Source: Thalassospira lucentensis (lineage in GTDB: Bacteria > Pseudomonadota > Alphaproteobacteria > Rhodospirillales > Thalassospiraceae). Taken from it: 64,000 nt of DNA. A program made the translations under genes and the position numbers. Of this stretch, positions 26,874 through 36,031 are shown one piece after another (position 1 is the first letter of the stretch; each line of letters opens with the position of its first letter). Below the pieces are notes generated by a model that saw only the letters and a list, made by a program, of their open reading frames with translations, was not told the DNA's origin and did not search any database. The stretch is from contig NZ_CP136684.1 in assembly GCF_032921865.1 (NCBI RefSeq), positions 3,197,001 through 3,261,000 of the forward strand, written 5' to 3'.

Positions 26874-27215
26874 ATGGCACAGGTTTCAGTACGAATTAAC
26901 GGGCGCAGCTACGATGTTGCCTGCGACGATGGTCAGGAAGAACGCCTGATGAACCTTGCGCAATATGTCGATGAACGGGTTCGTGAAATTGCCGGTGCGG
27001 TTGGTCAGATTGGCGAGCAGCGCCTTCTGGTCATGACCAGTCTTCTGATTGCCGACGAGCTTGGCGACATGCATGAAAAATTGCGCAGTCGCCAGACAAT
27101 GGCTGGACCGGAGCCCGGCAGTGTCAGTGCCGCCGAAGGTGACGCGATTGCGGAAAACATGGAAAGCATGGCTGTTCGCATCGAAGCTATTGCGCAAAAG
27201 CTTTCGCAGGACTAA
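26874..27215 (+). CDS. zapA: Cell division protein ZapA
   Basis: The 113-residue product has the ZapA pattern: VSVRINGRSYDVACDDGQEERLMNLAQYVDERVREIAG (head in pieces) followed by the LLVMTSLLIADELGDM helix and a coiled-coil tail. ZapA crosslinks FtsZ filaments in the cytoplasm and stabilises the division ring. It is followed by the 6S RNA gene, the order found across proteobacteria. Confidence 0.93.
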   Translation: MAQVSVRINGRSYDVACDDGQEERLMNLAQYVDERVREIAGAVGQIGEQRLLVMTSLLIADELGDMHEKLRSRQTMAGPEPGSVSAAEGDAIAENMESMAVRIEAIAQKLSQD

Positions 27216-27289
27216 GTTCCGGACGCTGACTGTTTTCGATGCGCCGTTCGCGGCGATCGGGCGCAGCAGCAATTCGGGGGCTGCCCTGT

Positions 27290-27440
27290 TCGTCAGGTTC
27301 GCTAATTCCCGGGGCCGATGCTCATTTCTCTAGGGAGCTGTCCCTGTCGAGGCCGTGGTCTCGTTATACGGCGCCCACCTGCACACGCAGGTCACGAGGA
27401 ATTACCACATGGCCAACGGCAGCGGTGGCTCCCACTTAGT
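27290..27440 (+). ncRNA. ssrS: 6S RNA
   Basis: The region just after zapA has the 6S RNA layout. A closing stem pairs GGGAGC (27333-27338) with GCTCCC (27428-27433), continued by TGTC with GGCA. Inside are GGCCGTGG / CCACATGGCC arms and an apical hairpin CACCTGC-ACAC-GCAGGTC. The stretch ATTTCTCT at 27324 resembles the 5' end of E. coli 6S RNA. A second possible 5' strand, GGGGGCTGCC at 27276, can also pair with the 3' arm and would give a 158-nt RNA. Both ends are therefore approximate. 6S RNA binds sigma-70 RNA polymerase in stationary phase. The usual partner gene for 5-formyltetrahydrofolate cyclo-ligase is not between this and the next gene. Confidence 0.8.
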
Positions 27441-27545
27441 TCATATCCCCATCTCATTTATGTTGTGCATCAAACGGTGCGTCTGACAGGGGCATCGGTT
27501 ACAGTCATGTCCGAATTTCGGGCGTGCGACGAAACAGGAAATACA

Positions 27546-28361
27546 ATGCGTTTACTCCATCTCGGCGACGTTCTTGGCCAATCCGGCCGTACCGCAGCAC
27601 TTGAAGCGTTACCGATGCTGCGGGACCGTCTTTCGGTCGATATCGCAGTGGTGAATGTCGAAAACGCGGCCCACGGTTTTGGCGTTACCGCCAAAATCTG
27701 CAAGGAATTCTATGATGCCGGTGCCGATGTCCTGACGACGGGCAATCATGTCTGGGATCAGCGCGAAATCATTGCCTATATCGACGAGGATGAAAAACTT
27801 CTGCGTCCGTGGAACTTCCCCGACGGGACGCCGGGCAAGGGCGACTATGTTTTCAAAACCCGTTCGGGCAAAAAAGTTTGCGTTGTTAACATGATGGGGC
27901 GGCTGTTCATGGACCCGCTGTCCTGCCCGTTCCAGGGGGCGAACAAACTGTTTGCCAAGCATAAGCTCGGCAAGAATGTTGATGCGATCATCATCGATTT
28001 CCATGCCGAAACCACGTCGGAAAAGATGGCGTTTGGCCATCATTGCGATGGGCGGGCATCGCTTGTTCTGGGAACCCACACCCATGTTCCGACCGCGGAT
28101 GCCCAGATATTGCCGGGCGGAACGGCCTATCAGACCGATGTCGGCATGTGCGGCGATTTTGATTCCGTGATCGGGATGAAAAAGGAAAATTCGGTCCGCA
28201 AATTCATCACCAAAATGCCGACTGGCCGGTTCGAACCGGCAGACGGCCCGGCAACGGTGTGCGGCATTTATGTTGAAACCGACGATGTCACCGGCCTTGC
28301 CAAACGGATCGAGCCGGTTCGTATCGGCGGACGGCTTAAGGGTAGCTGGCCCAGCGCGTAA
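27546..28361 (+). CDS. YmdB-type metallophosphoesterase (TIGR00282 family)
   Basis: The 271-residue product has the metal-binding signature of calcineurin-like phosphoesterases of the YmdB type: LLHLGDVLGQSGR, VVNVENAAHGFGV, TTGNHVWDQRE, DFHAETTSEKMAFGHHCDGRASLVLGTHTHVPTAD and YQTDVGMCGDFDSVIGM. Bacillus YmdB hydrolyses 2',3'-cyclic nucleotides and 3',5'-cAMP. The ATG at 27546 has AGGAA upstream; the longer in-frame sequence covers the 6S RNA and is not coding. Single-gene unit ended by the hairpin at 28385-28412. Confidence 0.92.
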   Translation: MRLLHLGDVLGQSGRTAALEALPMLRDRLSVDIAVVNVENAAHGFGVTAKICKEFYDAGADVLTTGNHVWDQREIIAYIDEDEKLLRPWNFPDGTPGKGDYVFKTRSGKKVCVVNMMGRLFMDPLSCPFQGANKLFAKHKLGKNVDAIIIDFHAETTSEKMAFGHHCDGRASLVLGTHTHVPTADAQILPGGTAYQTDVGMCGDFDSVIGMKKENSVRKFITKMPTGRFEPADGPATVCGIYVETDDVTGLAKRIEPVRIGGRLKGSWPSA

Positions 28362-28384
28362 TATCCAAACATTTTCAATGCTTT

Positions 28385-28412
28385 AAAACCCTGTCGGTAT
28401 CGGCGGGGTTTT
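28385..28412 (+). terminator. Terminator after the YmdB-type gene
   Basis: A 7-8 bp stem AAAACCC / GGGGTTTT with a 13-nt loop, followed by GTTTTTGG. It lies 24 bp after the stop codon. Confidence 0.75.
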
Positions 28413-28419
28413 GTTTTTG

Positions 28420-28449
28420 GAAATAGTTAGCAAAATACCTAACTATTTC
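28420..28449. promoter_or_regulatory. Perfect inverted repeat upstream of the ArsR gene, probable operator
   Basis: GAAATAGTTAG (28420-28430) and CTAACTATTTC (28439-28449) are perfect 11-bp arms with an 8-nt spacer. The repeat lies 35 bp before the ArsR-type start, in the promoter. It looks like an autoregulatory operator of that protein; this is inferred from position and symmetry. Confidence 0.65.
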
Positions 28450-28483
28450 TTGTATGCGATGTTTGGATTTGTTACTTAGGCAT

Positions 28484-28822
28484 ATGACTAACAATAATGA
28501 ACAACTCGACCAGATGTTTCACGCCCTGTCGGATGCCACGCGTCGCGGCATGGTTGACAGGCTGTGCAAGGGGCCTGCGACGGTCAGCGAGCTTGCCGAA
28601 CCGCTTGATATGGCGTTGCCGACCGTGATGGGTCATTTGCGGGTGCTGGAAAACTGCGGGCTTGTCCGCAGCATGAAACGGGGCAGGGTTCGCACCTGTG
28701 AACTTGAACCCGAACAGCTGACACAGGTTGAAATCTGGATCAATGAGCGACGATCCCTTTGGGCGCGCCGGTTTGACCGATTGGGAGAATTCCTGGCGAA
28801 ATCCGAACCGCCAAACGAATAG
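28484..28822 (+). CDS. ArsR-type transcriptional regulator
   Basis: The 112-residue winged-helix protein has the ArsR/SmtB architecture: MFHALSDATRRGMVDRLCKGPATVSELAEPLDMALPTVMGHLRVLENCGLV (in pieces), then the wing RGRVRTCELEPEQL. It lacks the metal-binding cysteines of classical ArsR, and belongs to the subgroup paired with SRPBCC proteins. The ATG at 28484 is preferred over the upstream 28454 start because AGG is closer and the longer N-terminus is unusual. It overlaps no other gene and is 58 bp before its partner. Confidence 0.9.
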   Translation: MTNNNEQLDQMFHALSDATRRGMVDRLCKGPATVSELAEPLDMALPTVMGHLRVLENCGLVRSMKRGRVRTCELEPEQLTQVEIWINERRSLWARRFDRLGEFLAKSEPPNE

Positions 28823-28880
28823 CCCGTCATGGAAGAACCGCAAAAATGGACCGGGCCAGCATAACAGCAGGAGCAGCACA

Positions 28881-29378
28881 ATGACGTCCGCCGCCAATAA
28901 AGCAGATGACAAGATCGCACGTTCTGTCACCCATGCCATGTTCATAATCGAACGGGTTTATGACGCAAGCCCGGCCCGCGTTTTCCGGGCGTTTTCCGAC
29001 GCGGACGCCCATCATCGCTGGTTTGTTGCCGAAGAGGGATGGGACGTCATCGAATATAATCACGATTTCCGGGTCGGCGGGCGTGAAGGTGGACGTTTCA
29101 GCCAGGACGGCAAGGTGTTTTATCATAACGACACGCTTTATCAGGATATCGTGCCCGATAACCGGATCGTCTTTGCCTACACGATGGATCAGGACGACAA
29201 ACGCATTTCCGCCTCGGTCGCGACGGTGGAACTGAAACCCGAAGGGGACGGCAAGACGCGCCTGAAATTCACCGAGCAGGGGGCGTTTCTTGACGGTTTC
29301 GACAAGGCGGAATTTCGCGAAGAGGGCTGGCAGGGATTGCTGGAAAGACTGGCGGTGGAAATCACGGAACATGCCTGA
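28881..29378 (+). CDS. SRPBCC (AHSA1/START-like) domain protein
   Basis: The 165-residue product has the AHSA1-type SRPBCC fold: FIIERVYDASPARVFRAFSDADAHHRWFV at the start, FRVGGREGGRF in the middle, and the C-terminal EFREEGWQGLLERLAVEI helix. These proteins form a cavity for hydrophobic ligands. It is translated from an ATG with AGGAG upstream and forms an operon with the ArsR-type gene, an arrangement found widely in bacteria. The ligand is unknown. Confidence 0.88.
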   Translation: MTSAANKADDKIARSVTHAMFIIERVYDASPARVFRAFSDADAHHRWFVAEEGWDVIEYNHDFRVGGREGGRFSQDGKVFYHNDTLYQDIVPDNRIVFAYTMDQDDKRISASVATVELKPEGDGKTRLKFTEQGAFLDGFDKAEFREEGWQGLLERLAVEITEHA

Positions 29379-29397
29379 TTTCAGGTGCCGGAACACG

Positions 29398-29425
29398 AAA
29401 GAGGCCCGAAATATCGGGCCTCTTT
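29398..29425 (+). terminator. Terminator after the ArsR/SRPBCC operon
   Basis: A 12-bp perfect stem AAAGAGGCCCGA / TCGGGCCTCTTT with a 4-nt loop, followed by eight T's including the arm. It ends the SRPBCC gene 19 bp after its stop and faces the convergent chemoreceptor gene. Confidence 0.92.
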
Positions 29426-29449
29426 TTTTTCGGGATACAGGTTTTGGGG

Positions 29450-31669
29450 TCAGGCGGCGCGACTGCGGGCCTGCTCGCGAAGGTCTTCGAGAATACCGTT
29501 GATGCGCGCACGCAGGGCCTCGACCTTGTGCGAGGCATCCTGTGCGGTGGTCAGAACTTCGCCCGACAGTTGGCCGGTTTTGCCGGTTTCACTTGCCACA
29601 TCATTGATCGAGGCGGAAACGGTGCGGGTGCGGTCGGCTGCACTGCGGACGTTTCGCGTGATCTCGTCGGTTGCCGCCCCCTGTTCCTCGACCGCAGCCG
29701 AGATGGTGGTGGCAATCTCGTTGATGTTTTCGATGATGCGACCGATATCCTCGATGGCGGTGACAAATTCGCCCGTCGCCTTCTGGATGCCGGAAATCTG
29801 ACCGGCAATTTCCTCGGTCGCCTTTTCGGTCTGGTTGGCGAGGTTCTTGACCTCGGCCGCGACAACCGCAAAGCCCTTGCCCGCATCGCCGGCACGGGCC
29901 GCTTCGATGGTGGCGTTAAGGGCCAGAAGGTTGGTCTGTTCGGCGATGTCGGTGATCAGTGCGATGACTTCGCCAATGCGGTTTGCCGATTGCGACAGGC
30001 TAACCACCAACTGGTTGGTTTCCTGTGCGCGGTCGGCGGCATTGCTGGAAATGCGGGTCGATTCCGCCATCTGACGGTTGATTTCCGCATTCGAGGCCGA
30101 AAGCTGTTCGGTGGCCGCCGCAACGGTTTCAACATTGCCGGTGGCTTCCTGTGCCGAGGATGCGACATCTTCGGTCTGGCCGGAAACCAGTTCGGCGCTT
30201 TGGCTCATTTGACCCGACACACCCTGAAGCTGTTCGGCGAGGGCGGCGATTTCGCCGACCGCACTTTCGACTTCGTTTTGCAGGGTATCGGCAAGGCCAA
30301 GCAACTCGTCACGGAGTGCCTCGTTACGTTCGCGGTTCAGACGTTCTTCTTCGGCCTGAAGTTCACGGACTTTCAGGGCGTTGTCCTTGAACACCTCGAC
30401 CGCGCGGCCCATGGCGGTGATTTCGTCGTTACCCTTGACCGGGACGTCGATATCAAGATTGCCATCGGCCAGTGTGACCATGGTTTTCTGCAGACCGGCC
30501 AGGCGGCGCAGAAGATTGCCACGGACATAGACGACATAAATGATCAGCGAAATCAGGATGGCGGCGGCTGCGACGCCATACATGATCTGCGAGCTTTGCG
30601 CATTCAGGGTCTGGGTCGATGCGGCGGCGGTGTCGACATCCGATTGCAGGCTTTCAACCAGTGCCTTGACGCTGCTTTCCATGTCGGCGGCGTATTGCGC
30701 GCCTTGATCGACAATCTGCTGCTGGGTTGCTGCGGCTTCAAGGTCCTTGATCCGCAAGGCCGGGAGGCTGGCGTCGCCGATTGACAGTTCAAGCATGTCA
30801 CCGACGATGTTGGTGTAGAACTTTTTGAGTTTTTCGTTCTCGAGGCTTTCGATCAGTTTCTGCAGCGACGCGAAGCTGCCACGGACCTGCACGCTGATGA
30901 CCGAAAGCCGGGTCGTATCGTTAAGCGAGCTTGATGTCAGGATCGTATTGACGATGTCGCTTCCCATACGGCTGAGTTCCAGCACCGGACCACGCGATGC
31001 AACGGCATCGTTCAGGTCATAAAGAAGTTTGGTGGTGCGGACCTGATCTTCGTAGGGCAGGGGATCGCCGGATTTGCGCAGGTCTTCGACGGAAGCATTG
31101 ATCCCGGAAATGGTCGTCTGGGTAAAGGACAGGAGCGGGGTGATCATGCTGCTGTATCGCCCGCTTAGCTGCTGAAACTTGTTGAGTTTCTCGGCGATCT
31201 CGTCTGCGATGGCAAACCGGTTCAAGGTTATTGAATGCAGATTTTCCAGGGCATCGCGCAGATTGGCACTGTTGGTATCGATGCCATCCAGAATTTCGGG
31301 TTGCAGATTTGTTTCGCGCAATTGCCCGACATTGTCATCAAGCCCGGCCAGCAGCGTATCAAGTTCTGCTTTGACGATCTGTTCTTCGTCGGGGGTTTTC
31401 GATGCGATGATCCGCGGCGCGATGGCCACGATCTTTGCGCTGTCGGTTGCCAGTTGCTGTGCCGCAAACATCGGCGGCAGTTTTGAATGTGTGATGTTGG
31501 CAAGTTCGGTGCCGAATTTGCCAAACGATATGACGGCGACGGTGGCCGCCACGACGGCCATCAGGCCGACAAGGGCAAATGATGCCGCCAGTTTCCCCTG
31601 AACGCCGAAGCCTTTTGCGGTCTTTTTGACCGGCTTCTGGCGATCATCAGATTTGATAGTCTTTCCCAT
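29450..31669 (-). CDS. Methyl-accepting chemotaxis protein (tandem copy A)
   Basis: This 739-residue chemoreceptor has TM1 at about 26-48, a large periplasmic helical sensor of about 310 residues (size fits a double helical-bundle, HBM-type domain), TM2 at about 361-382, HAMP, and a signalling coiled coil with the tip [18 protein letters not shown] near residue 575. Its C-terminal half, from the second TM onward, is nearly identical to that of the next chemoreceptor (32024-34195), while the sensor domains differ strongly. It is transcribed on the minus strand. The two receptors probably respond to different ligands through the same signalling array. Confidence 0.93.
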   Translation of the reverse strand: MGKTIKSDDRQKPVKKTAKGFGVQGKLAASFALVGLMAVVAATVAVISFGKFGTELANITHSKLPPMFAAQQLATDSAKIVAIAPRIIASKTPDEEQIVKAELDTLLAGLDDNVGQLRETNLQPEILDGIDTNSANLRDALENLHSITLNRFAIADEIAEKLNKFQQLSGRYSSMITPLLSFTQTTISGINASVEDLRKSGDPLPYEDQVRTTKLLYDLNDAVASRGPVLELSRMGSDIVNTILTSSSLNDTTRLSVISVQVRGSFASLQKLIESLENEKLKKFYTNIVGDMLELSIGDASLPALRIKDLEAAATQQQIVDQGAQYAADMESSVKALVESLQSDVDTAAASTQTLNAQSSQIMYGVAAAAILISLIIYVVYVRGNLLRRLAGLQKTMVTLADGNLDIDVPVKGNDEITAMGRAVEVFKDNALKVRELQAEEERLNRERNEALRDELLGLADTLQNEVESAVGEIAALAEQLQGVSGQMSQSAELVSGQTEDVASSAQEATGNVETVAAATEQLSASNAEINRQMAESTRISSNAADRAQETNQLVVSLSQSANRIGEVIALITDIAEQTNLLALNATIEAARAGDAGKGFAVVAAEVKNLANQTEKATEEIAGQISGIQKATGEFVTAIEDIGRIIENINEIATTISAAVEEQGAATDEITRNVRSAADRTRTVSASINDVASETGKTGQLSGEVLTTAQDASHKVEALRARINGILEDLREQARSRAA
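29577..30575 (-). repeat. 999-bp near-identical direct repeat, copy 1
   Basis: The 3' half of this chemoreceptor gene matches positions 32151-33149 with a constant offset of 2574 bp and no gaps. Differences are scattered single bases, mostly silent. It starts at the end of the second transmembrane helix and covers HAMP and the signalling domain. Confidence 0.85.
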
Positions 31670-32023
31670 TACTCACCTAACCCCGATTACGCATAACCAG
31701 CGCACCGGCTTCTGTCATGCCGGTAACGCACGTCTGTTTGATTTTCCTGGATGGAACCTTCCTGTGGGTTCCGCATTCGGGGATATCCGCGATATCGGTT
31801 AGGAACGATAAGGATGCGGATAATTGAAAGCGGAAGTTTTTGTTTTTCTTATGTTGGGAAATTCTATAGCACACGCATCTGTGTAGAATAACCGAAATGT
31901 TTTACTTATTTTACAGTCCTGTCCATCTGGATAATTCTTTTTGTACAAAAGCTTGTGGTTATGGTGCCAAACAAAAAGGCCCGCCATGAGGCGGGCCTTT
32001 GCACAAGAACGAAGTCTGATGGA
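31670..32023. other. Intergenic region between the tandem chemoreceptors
   Basis: About 350 bp. The part at 31840-31960 is AT-rich and probably carries the promoter of copy A. The terminator of copy B lies at 31975-32000. No gene is seen. Confidence 0.5.
31975..32000 (-). terminator. Terminator of chemoreceptor copy B
   Basis: An 11-bp perfect stem AAAGGCCCGCC / GGCGGGCCTTT with an ATGA loop, followed on the minus strand by TTTGTTTGG. It lies 24 bp after the copy B stop, so the two receptor genes are separate transcription units. Confidence 0.9.
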
Positions 32024-34195
32024 TCAGGAGGCGCGATCACGCGCCTGCTGACGCAGGTCTTCGAGGATGCCGTTGATCCGCGAACGCAGATTTTCGACCT
32101 TTTCGGATGCGGTCTGTGCGGTTGACAGAACCTGACCGGAAAGCTCGCCCGTTTTGCCGGTTTCGCTTGCGACATCATTGATCGAGGCGGAAACGGTGCG
32201 GGTGCGATCGGCGGCACTGCGGACGTTTCGCGTGATCTCGTCGGTTGCGGCACCCTGTTCCTCGACCGCGGCCGAGATGGTGGTGGCAATCTCGTTGATG
32301 TTTTCGATGATGCGACCGATATCCTCGATGGCGGTGACAGATTCGCCCGTCGCCTTCTGGATGCCGGAAATCTGACCGGCAATTTCCTCGGTCGCCTTTT
32401 CAGTCTGGTTGGCGAGGTTTTTGACCTCGGCCGCGACAACCGCAAAGCCCTTGCCCGCATCGCCGGCACGTGCCGCTTCGATGGTAGCGTTAAGCGCCAG
32501 AAGGTTGGTCTGTTCGGCGATGTCGGTGATCAGTGCGATCACCTCGCCAATGCGGTTTGCCGATTGCGACAGGCTGACCACCAACTGGTTGGTTTCCTGT
32601 GCGCGATCCGCAGCATCGTTCGAGATACGGGTCGATTCCGCCATCTGACGGTTGATTTCCGCATTCGAGGCCGAGAGCTGTTCGGTGGCCGCGGCAACGG
32701 TTTCGACGTTGCCGGTGGCTTCCTGTGCCGAGGATGCGACATCTTCGGTCTGGCCGGAAACCAGTTCGGCGCTTTGGCTCATTTGACCAGACACACCCTG
32801 AAGCTGTTCGGCGAGGGCAGCGATTTCGCCGACCGCACTTTCGACTTCGTTTTGCAGGGTATCGGCAAGGCCAAGCAACTCGTCACGCAGGGCCTCGTTA
32901 CGTTCACGGTTCAGGCGTTCTTCTTCGGCCTGAAGTTCACGGACTTTCAGGGCGTTGTCCTTGAACACCTCGACCGCGCGGCCCATGGCGGTGATTTCGT
33001 CGTTACCCTTGACCGGGACGTCGATATCGAGATTGCCGTCGGCGAGTGTGACCATGGTTTTCTGCAGACCGGCCAGGCGGCGCAGAAGGTTGCCACGGAC
33101 ATAGACGACATAAATGATCAGCGAAATCAGGATGGCGGCGGCTGCGACGACAGCCAGTGCCGTCAGGCTCTGTTTCTCGACCACTTTGGCCTGTGCGGCG
33201 GCATCCTGGACTTCGGAGTTCAGGGCGGCGACCAGTTCGGCGACACTGCTGCGCATCGCGTTGGCGAATTCACCGCTCTGGATGACCAGACGCTGGCTTT
33301 CCTCGGCTGCGGCCAGTTCGCGTTTGCGAAGTTCCGGCAGGCTGTCATCACCCACCGAAAGCTTCGACATCTTGTCGATCAGTTCGACATAGAAGTTTTT
33401 AAGCCGTTCGTTGCCAATCGATTCCAGTGCGGCAAGGGCATCGGCATAGGTGCCGCGGATGCGCACCGGAATGATTGACAGGCGGACGGCCTGCGTTTCG
33501 GTGGTGGACGCGATGATCATGTTGGCAGCGGACGAACCAAGGCGTTCGATTTCCAGCACCGGTGAACGTGCGCTGATGGCGTCGTTCATTTTTATGAAGT
33601 TCTCGATCACTTCTTCGGTGCTTGCCGTGTATTTGGCGGACGGATCGTCTTTGAGCGACTGTGCGTAGGCATTGCCCTGCGCGATGTCGTTCTGGGTATA
33701 GGACAGAACCGGTTTCAGCGTGTCGCCATAGCGTTTGGCAAGATCCTGGAATTCGCCCAGTTTTTCGGCCTTTTCGGCGGAAATGGCAAAGCGTTCCTGG
33801 GTTACGGTGTGTAACTGGCCAAGGGTGTCCTGCAACTGAATGCGGTTGTCATTGATCGTGGCAATGACTTCGGGCATGAAGCCGGTGGCTTCGATTTCGT
33901 TGATCTTGTTGACCAGTTCCAGCAGGCGGAAATCAAGTTCTTCCTTGATGGCCTGTTCTTCGTCGGTGGAATTGGATGCAACGATGCGTGGCGCAATCGC
34001 CACGATTTCCGCGCTTTCGGTCGCCAGTTCCTGTGCGGCGGCGATTGGCGGAAGTTTTTCTTCTGTGATGGTTGTCAGAGCTTCGCCGAACTTGTTGAAA
34101 GAAACGGCACCCACAACGGCAGACACGACTGCCATTAAACCGACCAACGCAAACGATATCAAAAGCTTGCTTTGGACCCCGAACTTAGTTCCCAT
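32024..34195 (-). CDS. Methyl-accepting chemotaxis protein (tandem copy B)
   Basis: A 723-residue chemoreceptor: TM1 at about 10-30, periplasmic helical sensor of about 310 residues, TM2 near 343-365, HAMP, then a signalling coiled coil with [18 protein letters not shown] near residue 558. The N-terminal sensor keeps the same general pattern as copy A (KLPPI/MFAAQ..., then IVAIAPRI) but is clearly diverged. From [17 protein letters not shown] onward the two are almost identical. The pair therefore looks like a duplication with diverged sensors and a homogenised output half. Confidence 0.93.
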   Translation of the reverse strand: MGTKFGVQSKLLISFALVGLMAVVSAVVGAVSFNKFGEALTTITEEKLPPIAAAQELATESAEIVAIAPRIVASNSTDEEQAIKEELDFRLLELVNKINEIEATGFMPEVIATINDNRIQLQDTLGQLHTVTQERFAISAEKAEKLGEFQDLAKRYGDTLKPVLSYTQNDIAQGNAYAQSLKDDPSAKYTASTEEVIENFIKMNDAISARSPVLEIERLGSSAANMIIASTTETQAVRLSIIPVRIRGTYADALAALESIGNERLKNFYVELIDKMSKLSVGDDSLPELRKRELAAAEESQRLVIQSGEFANAMRSSVAELVAALNSEVQDAAAQAKVVEKQSLTALAVVAAAAILISLIIYVVYVRGNLLRRLAGLQKTMVTLADGNLDIDVPVKGNDEITAMGRAVEVFKDNALKVRELQAEEERLNRERNEALRDELLGLADTLQNEVESAVGEIAALAEQLQGVSGQMSQSAELVSGQTEDVASSAQEATGNVETVAAATEQLSASNAEINRQMAESTRISNDAADRAQETNQLVVSLSQSANRIGEVIALITDIAEQTNLLALNATIEAARAGDAGKGFAVVAAEVKNLANQTEKATEEIAGQISGIQKATGESVTAIEDIGRIIENINEIATTISAAVEEQGAATDEITRNVRSAADRTRTVSASINDVASETGKTGELSGQVLSTAQTASEKVENLRSRINGILEDLRQQARDRAS
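32151..33149 (-). repeat. 999-bp near-identical direct repeat, copy 2
   Basis: Partner of 29577-30575. Gap-free match at a fixed offset of 2574 bp, ending in GGCTGCGACG where the two genes diverge abruptly into unrelated sensor-side sequence. Confidence 0.85.
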
Positions 34196-34686
34196 TCTGT
34201 CCTACCTTCTTGTGCTGTTTTCCCCGGGCGGCTTCTTCGTCCGACCGGGTTTCTTGGATCAGGCAACGGGCATTTTGTTGTTTTCGCCGCCCGGTTCGTA
34301 ACCCCCGAGAGTTATACTTTAGAGTTATTTTTTCTTATTAAGGGACATTATTGAAATATTATTCACAGAACTGCAAGATGTAAGCAGTTCTGCGACAAAA
34401 AATCACGATTAAATCCATAAGTTGTATAAATCACAGGTGATGCGACCGGGTTTCCGGTGCGTGCCGGTTGATGGATGCGAACAGATGACGGATAGCTGGA
34501 CCTTGTGTCGCAAACAGGATATAGGAGCGGTCGAAATTTCTGCCTGCCAGTTGTCCGGTCCGGTTCGGTCCGCCCGACTGGCGCGCAATCATCGCGAGAC
34601 CGGTCTGCCCGGGAAGATCCCGCAGTTACCGGCCGGTGCCCGATTTGCACTGATCGACAACACGAAAAGAATACAGGTTTCAGGTT
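34196..34686. other. Divergent intergenic region, chemoreceptor B / yebC
   Basis: About 490 bp without a supported gene. It is strongly AT-rich at 34310-34400, and holds an inverted repeat at 34366-34392. The GC-rich part at 34440-34640 has an open frame (34422-34709, +) that overlaps the start of yebC and has no protein-like features. Confidence 0.5.
34366..34392. repeat. Inverted repeat in the chemoreceptor B/yebC promoter region
   Basis: CAGAACTGC (34366-34374) and GCAGTTCTG (34384-34392) form a perfect 9-bp stem with a 9-nt loop, in AT-rich DNA. There is no T-run, so it is more likely an operator or leader structure than a terminator. Confidence 0.5.
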
Positions 34687-35433
34687 ATGGCCGGCCATTC
34701 CCAATTTAAAAACATCATGCACCGCAAAGGCGCGCAGGATAAAAAGCGCGCCAAAATCTTCACCAAACTCGCCCGTGAAATCACGGTTTCGGCGAAAATC
34801 AGTGACGATATCAACAGCAACCCGCGTTTGCGTGCGGCCATTGCCGCCGCGCGTGTTCAGAACATGCCCAAGGACAACATCGATCGCGCCATCAAAAAGG
34901 CGACCGGTGCCGGCGAGGGCGACAATTATGAAGAAGTCCGTTACGAGGGTTACGGTACGGCCGGTGTTGCCGTTATCGTCGAGGCCCTGACGGACAACCG
35001 CAACCGTACCGCATCCGAAGTGCGCGCCGCATTTGCCAAAAGCGGTGGCAACCTTGGCGAAACCGGTTCGGTCGGCTTCATGTTCAACCGTCTTGGCGAA
35101 ATCGTTTACCCGGTGGACAAGGCGGGTGCGGACGAAATGTTTGAAGCCGCCCTTGAGGCCGGTGCTGCAAATGCGGAAACCGATGATGAGAATCACATCA
35201 TCGAAACCGAGATCGAAGATCTTAACGCGGTGCGTGAGGCCCTGACCGAGAAGTTCGGCGATCCGGAAAGCGCGAAGCTTGTTTTCCGTGCGGTTACCGA
35301 GGCCGATATCAACGTTGAACAGGCACAGAGCATCATGAAGCTTGTTGATGTGCTTGAAGATAACGACGATGTGCAGAATGTCTGGACCAATGTGAACTGG
35401 ACCGACGAGATCGTTGCCGCGCTTGATAACTGA
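34687..35433 (+). CDS. yebC: YebC/PmpR family protein
   Basis: The 248-residue product has the YebC signature: [25 protein letters not shown] (in parts), [30 protein letters not shown], and the [14 protein letters not shown] block. Members are described as transcriptional regulators (for example of ruvC or quorum genes) and, more recently, as translation factors that help at proline stretches. Here it sits directly upstream of ruvC, a conserved order. It has its own terminator at 35445-35478, so it is a separate transcript from ruvC. Confidence 0.93.
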   Translation: MAGHSQFKNIMHRKGAQDKKRAKIFTKLAREITVSAKISDDINSNPRLRAAIAAARVQNMPKDNIDRAIKKATGAGEGDNYEEVRYEGYGTAGVAVIVEALTDNRNRTASEVRAAFAKSGGNLGETGSVGFMFNRLGEIVYPVDKAGADEMFEAALEAGAANAETDDENHIIETEIEDLNAVREALTEKFGDPESAKLVFRAVTEADINVEQAQSIMKLVDVLEDNDDVQNVWTNVNWTDEIVAALDN

Positions 35434-35444
35434 TTACGCTTGCT

Positions 35445-35478
35445 TACGCCCGTCATTCCCTTTTGAATGACGGGCGTA
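35445..35478 (+). terminator. Terminator after yebC
   Basis: A 13-bp stem TACGCCCGTCATT / AATGACGGGCGTA with an 8-nt loop, followed by TTTTATTTTG. It separates yebC from ruvC. Confidence 0.9.
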
Positions 35479-35512
35479 TTTTATTTTGCTCATAATAATA
35501 AGGTGGGGCGAC

Positions 35513-36031
35513 GTGGTCAGGGTTCTTGGTATCGATCCCGGTCTTCAACGCACGGGCTGGGGGGTGATCGACCTTACAGACAACCGGATGCGTCATGTTG
35601 CCAACGGTGTCGTGACCTCGACACAGACGCTGTCGCTGGCGGAGCGTCTTGACCAGCTTCATAGCGGGCTTATGGATGTGATTGCGACCTGGACACCCGA
35701 CGAGGCCGCGGTCGAGGAAACCTTCGTTAACAAGAACCCTGTTTCGACCCTTAAACTGGGGCAGGCGCGCGGTGTTGCACTGCTTGCACCAGCACGCTGT
35801 GGCATTCCGGTAACGGAATATACACCCAATGCCGTCAAAAAGACGGTGGTGGGTGCCGGTCATGCGGCCAAGCAACAGGTTGAAATGATGGTGTCCACGT
35901 TGCTGCCGGGATGTCAAATCCATGGCGCAGATGCGGCCGATGCCTTGGCCGTGGCGATTTGTCATGCACAACATGCCGGAACCCGTGCGCTTGCGGGGAT
36001 AACAGCCGGACCGGGGAGAAAATACAGGTGA
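35513..36031 (+). CDS. ruvC: Holliday junction resolvase RuvC
   Basis: The 172-residue endonuclease resolves four-way DNA junctions made by RuvAB. The catalytic acidic residues are visible: [14 protein letters not shown] (first Asp near residue 7), EETFVNKNP, and [17 protein letters not shown] at the C-terminus. I chose the GTG at 35513 since AAGGTGGGG lies upstream at the right distance; the longer frame begins with an improbable LLIIIRWGD. The stop overlaps the ruvA start (GTGA). Confidence 0.95.
   Translation: MVRVLGIDPGLQRTGWGVIDLTDNRMRHVANGVVTSTQTLSLAERLDQLHSGLMDVIATWTPDEAAVEETFVNKNPVSTLKLGQARGVALLAPARCGIPVTEYTPNAVKKTVVGAGHAAKQQVEMMVSTLLPGCQIHGADAADALAVAICHAQHAGTRALAGITAGPGRKYR

Noticed and set aside
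29444..30784. 446-codon frame on the plus strand opposite a chemoreceptor
   Set aside because: Antisense shadow; its near twin at 32564-33478 appears opposite the second chemoreceptor only because the underlying DNA is repeated.
34422..34709. 95-codon plus-strand frame before yebC
   Set aside because: It overlaps the start of yebC in another frame and has no conserved features or ribosome site.
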